Shown one piece after another: positions 1 to 6,153 of a stretch of DNA of 7,326 nucleotides. The stretch spans positions 1 through 7,326 of the forward strand of contig CAYMFU010000133.1 in NCBI GenBank assembly GCA_964389805.1, given 5' to 3'. This DNA is from JAGTVG01 sp964389805 (GTDB lineage Bacteria; Bacteroidota; Bacteroidia; Cytophagales; Cyclobacteriaceae). Every line of letters begins with the position of its first letter. The stretch's first letter is position 1. The position numbers were made by a program, and so were the translations under genes. The notes below the pieces were generated by a model. It searched no databases and was not told the DNA's origin. It worked only from the letters and a program-made list of their open reading frames with translations.

Positions 1-1
1 T

Positions 2-790
2 AATAAAGTTTATAAGCACACCGGCCTAACACCAAGGTATGGGGTGGTCACTTATGACTTTACAGATGATCCTTTTACTGATCAGGAATGGAATATTGGA
101 GTGAAGAAAATGTGGGATAACGGATTGATCGTGGGGGTGTATAACTTTTTTGCAAATCCATCAGGTGGACATGCTTTCAGGGAAACTTGTGACATCGATC
201 CTATATTTGAATCTGAGACGAATCCTACTAAAACAAACTTTTATGCTCAGATGGATAGAATGGCAGCAAACCTTCAATGGTTAAGCGATCAGGGCATTCC
301 TGTAATTTATACTCCATTTGTTGAGCAGGATGACAACAATTCAAAATGGCATGCTAAGGATGGGAGGGAGAATGCGGTTAACTTATACAGGCTGGTTCAT
401 GATTATTTTACAGATAATAAAGGACTGGACAATATCATCTGGGCTTATCATACCCGTGAATCTGATGGTGCATTAGAAGCATTTTATCCCGGTGATGAGT
501 ACGTTGATATATTGGGGAAATCGGGTTATGGTCCTGATCTTAACTTTCCTGAATATGAATGGGCAGTGGAGAAAAAGAAACAGGGAAAAATTATATGGTG
601 GGCTGAATTGGGTATAAACGATAGAAACAAACCACCCAGGGATTGTATGGATGTACTTGAGAAGCTTGAAACCAGTTATCCTGAACTTGCTGGATTCGTT
701 TTCTGGAGCGATGCAGGTTATTATAATGTTGTAGGAAATCTTAATGGGCCTGAATTTATGGCCGATCCAAAAATTGAAACTTTGGAATAA
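2..790 (+). CDS. GH26-like glycoside hydrolase, C-terminal part (5' truncated)
   Basis: This is the C-terminal 262 residues of a glycoside hydrolase resembling family GH26 (beta-mannanase and related (beta/alpha)8-barrel enzymes). The frame is open from base 2 with no stop, so the GTG at 44 is internal and the true start lies left of the window. Counting from base 2, GH26-like landmarks are the NPSGG loop after a hydrophobic strand, the PVIYTPFVEQ strand with the candidate acid/base Glu at residue 108 (codon 323-325), a YPGDEYVDILG segment, and WWAELG with the candidate nucleophile Glu at residue 202 (codon 605-607). GH26 enzymes normally have Arg-x-x-His-Glu at the acid/base; here Arg and His are Thr and Val, so the substrate may not be mannan. 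Secretion is usual for the family, but any signal peptide is outside the window. The fold assignment is good; the specificity is unknown. Confidence 0.8.
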   Translation, partial: NKVYKHTGLTPRYGVVTYDFTDDPFTDQEWNIGVKKMWDNGLIVGVYNFFANPSGGHAFRETCDIDPIFESETNPTKTNFYAQMDRMAANLQWLSDQGIPVIYTPFVEQDDNNSKWHAKDGRENAVNLYRLVHDYFTDNKGLDNIIWAYHTRESDGALEAFYPGDEYVDILGKSGYGPDLNFPEYEWAVEKKKQGKIIWWAELGINDRNKPPRDCMDVLEKLETSYPELAGFVFWSDAGYYNVVGNLNGPEFMADPKIETLE

Positions 791-854
791 AGAATGGATC
801 TCTTGGAAAGATTTTTCGATAATTGAAATAAATAAAATTGATAATCAAGGGATA

Positions 855-888
855 TTTGCATTTTTTTGCATTGTTATAATATTTTTTG
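855..888 (+). promoter_or_regulatory. possible Bacteroidota-type promoter with TTTGCATT direct repeat
   Basis: This lies in the AT-rich 137-bp gap (791-927) before the FAD oxidoreductase gene. TTTG at 855-858 is followed after 21 bases by a TA-T6-G element at 880-888, one base longer than the Bacteroidota -7 consensus TAnnTTTG. A sigma70-like TATAAT sits at 875-880. TTTGCATT occurs twice, at 855-862 and 865-872, exactly 10 bases apart, which would suit a protein binding one face of the helix. No convincing terminator for the upstream hydrolase gene is seen in the gap, so readthrough is possible. The assignment is by pattern only. Confidence 0.3.
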
Positions 889-927
889 TGAGTCGATTTT
901 TTTTATGAATACCGAAACAGCGAAGCT

Positions 928-2154
928 ATGGAGAATTTTGACATAATCATTACTGGAGGAGGTCCAGCCGGATTGTCTTCTGCTGCTGAGCTGAGCAAAA
1001 ACTTTAAAGTGCTTGTCCTGGAAAAGGAGAAGCCGGGTACTACCCGATCTACATGGTATAGTTATGAAGATCGTGCAAAAAAATATCAGCTTGAAGATGC
1101 AATAGTGGTCAGAACCAGTTATATCAAATTTACTGCGCCTACTACAGAACATCTCATGAAAGATGATTGTGTGATATTTGATCACAATAAAGTGCTTGAA
1201 ATATGGATGGAACGTGCTATTGCAAATGGTGCGGAAGTAAAAAATGAAATATTTATCAGTTATAAAAATACCAGAAACCAGGTAAGTGTCAAAACAAACA
1301 AAGGGACGTATCAGGCCCGGCTTCTGGTGGATTCAATGGGCATCACTTCTCCTATTCTTGCTAGCAATAATTTGATCAGAAGAAAAGATGCCTGGGTCAT
1401 ATACGGGGCAACAATGACCAATGTTGATTTTGAAAATCCATATCAACTTGAATATTTACCTCTCAATGATGAAGACAATACTTATATCGGGATACATCCA
1501 CATAGCGATACGGAAACCAATATTTATGCTTTTAAAGGGCAAAAAAATACCATTGGTAATCCGGAGGAATTAAAAAATAAGTTTGAAGCGGCCATCAGGA
1601 AAATCCAGCCCAATGCTAAAAAGATAAATTCATTGAAAGGAACTATTGTTTCCGGAACCCTTAAAAAGTATGCGCTTGACAATGTGATCTTCTTTGGATC
1701 TTCAGGCATGTTAAATCCCGATGGATGTGGCATGGGATTTAATCAAATTTTAATGAAGCATCAGGAATTTGCCAGGGCTATTAAGAATGTAATGAAAACT
1801 GATACCTTAGATCAGAAGTCATTAGAGAAGGTGGCTTTTTCTCTAAAAGACCAGGAAATAATCAATTTCCAGAAGATCATAGGCGCATTCTCACTATATT
1901 TTATTCGCAGCAAGGGGAAATGGGATGGTGGTGTCAAATGGCTCAATGCAATGGGGGAGGACAGCAAATACTGGATGCGTAATGAAATGACTCTTGACTG
2001 GATACGTAGTGCCAATTTAAGTCTTAACAACGTGATCCCATTAAAAGATTCTTATAAGATGATCCCATTTAACGATTTCTTTTTTATTTTGGGACAGTTA
2101 ATAAGGTTCAAACTGAAGTCAATCAGGTCTGATTTGAAAAAGGCTGCCCGCTGA
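928..2154 (+). CDS. FAD-dependent oxidoreductase, lycopene cyclase / geranylgeranyl reductase-like
   Basis: This is a 408-residue flavoprotein-like protein. The N-terminus carries a dinucleotide-binding Rossmann motif (GGGPAG, residues 10-15) and an acidic residue closing the second strand (Glu32 in VLEKE), as in p-hydroxybenzoate hydroxylase-fold flavoproteins. VDSMG at 134-138 matches the middle FAD-contact segment. The C-terminal FAD segment at 256-271 reads FGSSGMLNPDGCGMGF. It resembles the G-x-x-GM-x-x-P-x-x-G pattern of lycopene cyclases rather than the usual GD motif of monooxygenases, because Ser258 replaces the Asp. The likely substrate class is therefore an isoprenoid lipid, but the reaction cannot be assigned. 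No membrane segment is evident apart from a hydrophobic stretch near residue 380. The ATG at 928 places the Rossmann motif at the usual distance from the N-terminus; no clear Shine-Dalgarno precedes it. The gene converges on the sterol operon, so it is transcribed separately. Confidence 0.75.
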   Translation: MENFDIIITGGGPAGLSSAAELSKNFKVLVLEKEKPGTTRSTWYSYEDRAKKYQLEDAIVVRTSYIKFTAPTTEHLMKDDCVIFDHNKVLEIWMERAIANGAEVKNEIFISYKNTRNQVSVKTNKGTYQARLLVDSMGITSPILASNNLIRRKDAWVIYGATMTNVDFENPYQLEYLPLNDEDNTYIGIHPHSDTETNIYAFKGQKNTIGNPEELKNKFEAAIRKIQPNAKKINSLKGTIVSGTLKKYALDNVIFFGSSGMLNPDGCGMGFNQILMKHQEFARAIKNVMKTDTLDQKSLEKVAFSLKDQEIINFQKIIGAFSLYFIRSKGKWDGGVKWLNAMGEDSKYWMRNEMTLDWIRSANLSLNNVIPLKDSYKMIPFNDFFFILGQLIRFKLKSIRSDLKKAAR

Positions 2155-2220
2155 TTCATGCCTTAATCCTTTATTTTAAATTATTTCATTTCCGGGGGAT
2201 ATTCTTCTCTTTTCTATACG

Positions 2221-2243
2221 GAATGAACCAGCTCGGTTCGTTT
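2221..2243 (+). terminator. possible intrinsic terminator of the FAD oxidoreductase gene
   Basis: In the 127-bp convergent gap (2155-2281), GAACC (2225-2229) and GGTTC (2235-2239) form a perfect 5-bp stem around the loop AGCTC. The stem extends to 9 bp with outer A-T and G-T pairs. On the plus strand it is followed by a T-rich stretch (TTTCTTAATTTATT from 2241), which fits termination of the gene ending at 2154. The minus strand has no T-run after the hairpin, so it would be a weak terminator for the sterol operon. Nothing else is recognised in this gap. Confidence 0.4.
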
Positions 2244-2281
2244 CTTAATTTATTAGGAAGAAGTAGATACTCCAAAATCTG

Positions 2282-3865
2282 CTATGCCTCCAGAGCAACT
2301 GTTTCCGTATGTTTTTCTTCCTCTTTATTAAGGTTGATTAGCCACTTTTCGGGGATCACTTTGTCGTAAACCTCAGGAAATGATCCCACAGCATTGTATT
2401 TATCCCGCATATCACGGTATAACTTATGGATGTACATTTGTTCAAATTCTTGTCGGGTCATAAATATATCTGCATAAAGCATGTGGAATCCATGTTTTTT
2501 GAATGTATAATCTTCAAGGTTTCGAGAAGTGGTAACTGAATCCCAGTCTCCCTGCTTGACATATGGAGGTATTCCATAAATTCCAATATCTACAAACATA
2601 GAGCTCTCTTTATCTGCAAAAGTATTGAAGGGATTACTTATAATTCCTTCATGCTCTCCATGATTGAATAGTCTAACGGGGCATATCCACAAAGGATAGA
2701 TTCTGTAGTTCTTGTCAATATACTGTAATGCTTCGCCCATTTCTTGTATAGGGATAATAATATCCTGCGCCACCCTGTTTTTCAGGGCTTTTCTTCTGAG
2801 GTCTTTAGTCATTGAATACTTCATCAGAGAAATTTTCGGCGCTCCCATCCAGGCAAATAACCATCGATACCACTTTTTATAGGCAAACGGGATGAGGTCT
2901 TTCAGCTGGAAAAAAACACTTGGAGTATGCCGGTGAAAATAATGACGAAGAGGAATATATTCCCTGCCTTTACCCGATACCAGGAATGATTTAACATGTA
3001 GATAAAACCAGGGTTTATAAAACCGGTTAATTGCATTTATTGTAGACCCATCCTTAGGTTTATCGCTGAACTCGCCAGTTACGATAACTCCAGAATCAGA
3101 TGAAAATACGAGGCCTTCAAGAAATGTAGGTGGTTCCGGTTGATCAGCAAGTTCTGACATTTTTTCGCTCATCGCATTTAAGTCATGATAAGGCCAGTAG
3201 TTTACTTCCATATATTTTTTAACCAGGACAATCGACAATTCAACCGCTACCATAAAACCCAGCGTACCATGTGACATGGGTAAAGCATGAAACAGATCCT
3301 GATTTTCTGATCTTGAAGCCCTGACATGCCTTCCATCAGCTGTTATAATTTCATAGGCTTGAACAGTTTCGAACAAAAATCCATGTTTGTGTGAAGAGGT
3401 TTCAATACCTATGCCCATACATAATCCACCAACGGTCAGATCATCCATCTCCACTTGTACTGCTAAAGCATATCCTCTGGGTATTAGATAATGGGTAATG
3501 TCTCCCATGGTCACCATAGGTTCTACACGGACTATCTTCCTATCTTGATTAAGTTCAAGTATGTTTTTCAGATTAATTGGTATTCTGGAGTACTCATCTT
3601 TATATGTAACTTTTCTTATCGACATGGTTTTCCAGGGGGCACGGGCTGTACACATCATTTTTCCATCCTTATATTCGGATTTCACCATTACCTGAATTTC
3701 CCTGACTTTTTTGTCATGGACCCTGTTAGTGGCCAGAAATGTACGATAGTACCAGTTTCTCATATCCTGGGCTTTCTGAAACAGGAAACTGACAGGCACG
3801 GCGAAAAGAAAGATCACCAATCCCCTGTGCCGTGTCAATAATTCCTGAAAAGAGATCGTTTTCAT
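2282..3865 (-). CDS. dhcr24: DHCR24-like delta(24)-sterol reductase (FAD-dependent)
   Basis: Predicted to reduce the side-chain C24-C25 double bond of sterols such as desmosterol, using FAD and probably NADPH. Its 527 residues compare with about 516 in human DHCR24/seladin-1, and similarity runs nearly end to end as judged against the recalled human sequence. There is an N-terminal membrane segment (about residues 14-31) followed by an aromatic NWYYR stretch. A PCMH-type FAD-binding domain (about 50-215) contains IVRVEPMVTMG (111-121), DDLTVGGL (141-148), ETSSHKHG (155-162) and AYEIITADG (170-178). Glu172 appears to align with human Glu191, altered in desmosterolosis. The C-terminal substrate domain contains EYIPLRHYFHRHT (302-314), APKISLMK, HGFHMLYAD (458-466) and FPEVYDKV. 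An extra hydrophilic tail of about 20 residues follows. The start ATG lies 9 bp after the SDR stop. Plant DWARF1-type reductases are the main alternative; the motifs look closer to the animal form. Membrane association via the N-terminus is inferred. Confidence 0.92.
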   Translation of the reverse strand: MKTISFQELLTRHRGLVIFLFAVPVSFLFQKAQDMRNWYYRTFLATNRVHDKKVREIQVMVKSEYKDGKMMCTARAPWKTMSIRKVTYKDEYSRIPINLKNILELNQDRKIVRVEPMVTMGDITHYLIPRGYALAVQVEMDDLTVGGLCMGIGIETSSHKHGFLFETVQAYEIITADGRHVRASRSENQDLFHALPMSHGTLGFMVAVELSIVLVKKYMEVNYWPYHDLNAMSEKMSELADQPEPPTFLEGLVFSSDSGVIVTGEFSDKPKDGSTINAINRFYKPWFYLHVKSFLVSGKGREYIPLRHYFHRHTPSVFFQLKDLIPFAYKKWYRWLFAWMGAPKISLMKYSMTKDLRRKALKNRVAQDIIIPIQEMGEALQYIDKNYRIYPLWICPVRLFNHGEHEGIISNPFNTFADKESSMFVDIGIYGIPPYVKQGDWDSVTTSRNLEDYTFKKHGFHMLYADIFMTRQEFEQMYIHKLYRDMRDKYNAVGSFPEVYDKVIPEKWLINLNKEEEKHTETVALEA

Positions 3866-3874
3866 AGCCTGTCT

Positions 3875-4876
3875 TTATGATTTTGTTGTTCCAATGTACC
3901 CAAATTCTTTAAACCAATCAACTGCCTGTTGGTAGGCTTCCATTACTGGTGTTGGCTTTAATCCCAAATCACGAATGGCGTAGGAATTATCTCCCTTTTT
4001 TCCACTTTGCAACAAGCGAATGGAGTGATAATTAAACCTGGGGATTACATCAGGGAAAAAGATCCGTTCTACCCAGTCTTTAACAATGGCAATCCTTTGC
4101 ATCAATCCGGCCGGGATCTTAATTGATGGTTTCTTAATTCCGGTAATTTCTTCCAACCATTCGAGGGTTTGCCGGATGCTTATCTCTTCCCCTGTTAGTA
4201 AATATCTGTCACCAACCTTCCCCTTCTCCATGGCAAGTATATGCCCCTGAACAACATCGTTAACATGAACAAAGTCAAAAGCCCCATCTACATATCCTTT
4301 CATCTTGCCATTGGCAAAATCAATGATAGTCTTGCCCAGGAGGGAAGGTTTAAAATCCCATGGCCCTACGATACCACTTGGATTGACGATTACTGCTGGG
4401 AGCCCCTTAATGATTTCTTTATACACTTCCTTTTCTGCAAATGTCTTGGATATCTCATAGTCGGTGGTAAGTTCATATGGGCTTACTGACCATTTTTCAT
4501 TGGAAGCCCCGTCCGGGTTTATCCCAACAGCCCCGAATGAACTACAATGTATTACTTTTCTTATACCTCCCTTTCTTGCAGCTTGCATTAACCATCGTGT
4601 ACCCAGTACATTGACATCAAAAAGATGCCTTCGATCGCCATTTCTAATACTCACAAATGCAGCCAGATGGTACAGGTAATCACAGTTTTCTACAGCTTTT
4701 TGTAAGGAATTCCTATCCCGAAGGTCACCATAAACTCGCTCTACCTGTATTCCATCTAATTCTTTGTTTTCACTTCCTTTACGAAGTAAAACCCTTACAT
4801 TCTCCCCCCGGTTTACCAGTTCTCTGACCAGGTTGGCCCCCAAATGCCCTGTGCCGCCTGTTATTAATGTGGTCAC
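3875..4876 (-). CDS. sdmB: NAD(P)-dependent sterol reductase/decarboxylase, SdmB-like (extended SDR, 3-beta-HSD family)
   Basis: This 333-residue extended short-chain dehydrogenase/reductase is related to 3-beta-hydroxysteroid dehydrogenases, NSDHL-type C-4 decarboxylases and dihydroflavonol reductases. The N-terminal Rossmann motif is TGGTGHLG (residues 6-13). A downstream GDLRD at 50-54 is typical for adenine binding, LAAFVS follows beta-4, and the catalytic set is Ser112/Ser113 with Tyr140-x3-Lys144. NPSGIVGP (165-172) and FDFVHVNDV (200-208) match the substrate half. In bacterial sterol synthesis SdmB acts after the Rieske enzyme SdmA, oxidising and decarboxylating the C-4 carboxylated sterol. 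The GTG start overlaps the stop of the Rieske gene, which supports partnership. The SdmB name rests on this pairing as much as on sequence; a plain 3-beta-HSD function is the main alternative. It is probably cytosolic or peripheral to the membrane, as no transmembrane segment is seen. Confidence 0.8.
   Translation of the reverse strand: MTTLITGGTGHLGANLVRELVNRGENVRVLLRKGSENKELDGIQVERVYGDLRDRNSLQKAVENCDYLYHLAAFVSIRNGDRRHLFDVNVLGTRWLMQAARKGGIRKVIHCSSFGAVGINPDGASNEKWSVSPYELTTDYEISKTFAEKEVYKEIIKGLPAVIVNPSGIVGPWDFKPSLLGKTIIDFANGKMKGYVDGAFDFVHVNDVVQGHILAMEKGKVGDRYLLTGEEISIRQTLEWLEEITGIKKPSIKIPAGLMQRIAIVKDWVERIFFPDVIPRFNYHSIRLLQSGKKGDNSYAIRDLGLKPTPVMEAYQQAVDWFKEFGYIGTTKS
4873..4876 (-). promoter_or_regulatory. 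GTGA stop-start overlap (translational coupling)
   Basis: On the minus strand, GTGA contains both the GTG start of the SDR gene and the TGA stop of the Rieske gene. The four-base overlap suggests terminating ribosomes re-initiate, giving linked amounts of two enzymes thought to act in succession. The GTG is preferred because the Rossmann motif begins five residues later, as is normal for this family. Confidence 0.7.
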
Positions 4877-6123
4877 AGGATTATTTTTTCAGAACTTTCA
4901 GGAGTTTCTTTTACAATACCTGAAGTATCATCCTTTTTATGAGCTTCCTGCTCAGTTATTTTAGTTGAATCCCGAAATTCCAGAATGTCCTGTTTTCTTA
5001 AACCTCCACCAGGAGAGAGATCCTCGCCAGGTGATTTTTTCCCTCGGGATAAACGATCTGATTGGCTTTTCAGGTATTCCGCCCACTTTTCCAGGCTCAT
5101 TTTTTGTAATGCATTGACTATAGGATTGAATTCATAATGATGCTTTTCCGGAAAACGCTCATGACCTAGCATTTCTTCTTCCAGAGCCCATAGGTCTTCC
5201 TTTAACAAAGGAATTACATAAAACTTATTGATCAGTTTTATCAGGGATTTATGAAAGATCCTGGGAATATTCAAGTGAATATAGGGGATCTCGAAAGATC
5301 CGAAGAGAAATACAAATATGCATCTTGTGGTTTTTTCATCAATCGGCAGCATAAAAAGCCAATGCAAATATGTGTCTGCAATATTTGAAGCCTGGTAAGG
5401 ATAGTGATACCAGAGCGTCATTTTATCAAAGCTTTTACCCTGATTTTCACCCGCTACTTTAACAACCTGGCTCTGACTCAGGTCAGTTTCATACTCCATG
5501 GTTATAATATCTCCTTCCCGGTGATGATCAATAAGGTGAGGATCCGTAAAAGGGCGATATTTTCTATGCAGAAAAGCATGGTTAAAGTCACATACGTTTT
5601 CCAGAATCATCGAAAAATGAGCGTTTATGGTGATATCAATTGGAACAAATTTCCACGGACGTCCGGAGTCTAACTGAGGTATAGCAGGTAAAGCTACCTT
5701 CGACGCCATTTCCAGATCTCCAGGGAATATCCATATAATTCCATATTTCTCCTGCACAGGATATGTTTTAATTTTTATTTTTGGTATCCGGTCTTTTCGT
5801 TTTGAACCAATTTCATGAGAAATGGCAATGCATTTACCACATTCATCATAGGTCCAACCATGATATTGACAGATAATATTATTTCCATCCACAATTCCGG
5901 AAGTCAAACGAAGCTGCCTGTGGGCACACCTGTTTTCAAGTGCACGAACCTTCCCATCTACACCCCTGAAAATTGCAATTGGACTATTCCAGAAGATCAC
6001 TTCACATGATTTGCCAATGCTCAGATTTTTGCTTAGCTCGGCCGCATACCAATAATTACCATTCAAACCAATGCTTCGTACTTGTTCCCTTTGGCTTAAG
6101 TTGCGTTTGTTAAGATTGTTCAT
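4873..6123 (-). CDS. sdmA: Rieske [2Fe-2S] oxygenase, SdmA-like sterol C-4 demethylase component
   Basis: This 416-residue Rieske non-heme iron oxygenase probably oxidises a C-4 methyl group of sterols as SdmA does in bacterial sterol makers. The Rieske cluster ligands are Cys66-x-His68 and Cys85-x2-His88 (CQYHGW). The mononuclear iron site is in ENVCDFNHAFLH, with Asp179 as the likely electron-transfer bridge, His182 and His186 as ligands, and Asp310 (KEDLWALEE) as the probable carboxylate ligand. The two histidines are three residues apart, where four is usual. Residues from about 355 to the end form a hydrophilic Lys/Glu/Ser/Pro-rich tail that is probably disordered. The gene starts 30 bp after squalene monooxygenase and overlaps the SDR gene by 4 bp. 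No reductase or ferredoxin is encoded here, so electrons must come from elsewhere in the genome. Alternatives are a DAF-36/Neverland-type C-7 desaturase or a KshA-type steroid hydroxylase; the SDR neighbour favours SdmA. Confidence 0.82.
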   Translation of the reverse strand: MNNLNKRNLSQREQVRSIGLNGNYWYAAELSKNLSIGKSCEVIFWNSPIAIFRGVDGKVRALENRCAHRQLRLTSGIVDGNNIICQYHGWTYDECGKCIAISHEIGSKRKDRIPKIKIKTYPVQEKYGIIWIFPGDLEMASKVALPAIPQLDSGRPWKFVPIDITINAHFSMILENVCDFNHAFLHRKYRPFTDPHLIDHHREGDIITMEYETDLSQSQVVKVAGENQGKSFDKMTLWYHYPYQASNIADTYLHWLFMLPIDEKTTRCIFVFLFGSFEIPYIHLNIPRIFHKSLIKLINKFYVIPLLKEDLWALEEEMLGHERFPEKHHYEFNPIVNALQKMSLEKWAEYLKSQSDRLSRGKKSPGEDLSPGGGLRKQDILEFRDSTKITEQEAHKKDDTSGIVKETPESSEKIIL

Positions 6124-6153
6124 GATCTGGTGTATTAGATAGTTATATTCTTT

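Noticed and set aside
44..46. GTG as the start of the glycoside hydrolase gene
   Set aside because: The frame is open to the left edge and the upstream residues read as continuous protein, so this GTG is an internal Val codon.
791..850. Possible terminator after the glycoside hydrolase gene (TCTT-GGA-AAGA followed by Ts)
   Set aside because: The stem is only four A-T-rich base pairs with a three-base loop, too weak to support a terminator call.
905..946. Short ATG-initiated frame of 13 codons upstream of and overlapping the FAD oxidoreductase start, as a leader peptide
   Set aside because: It has no ribosome binding site, no run of regulatory codons and no attenuator-like hairpins; it is probably chance.
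874..1185. Minus-strand open frame opposite the start of the FAD oxidoreductase gene
   Set aside because: It lies antisense to a well-supported gene, and its product has no recognisable motif.
3491..3841. Plus-strand open frame opposite the DHCR24-like gene
   Set aside because: It is a shadow of a strongly conserved coding region and its translation shows no domain pattern.
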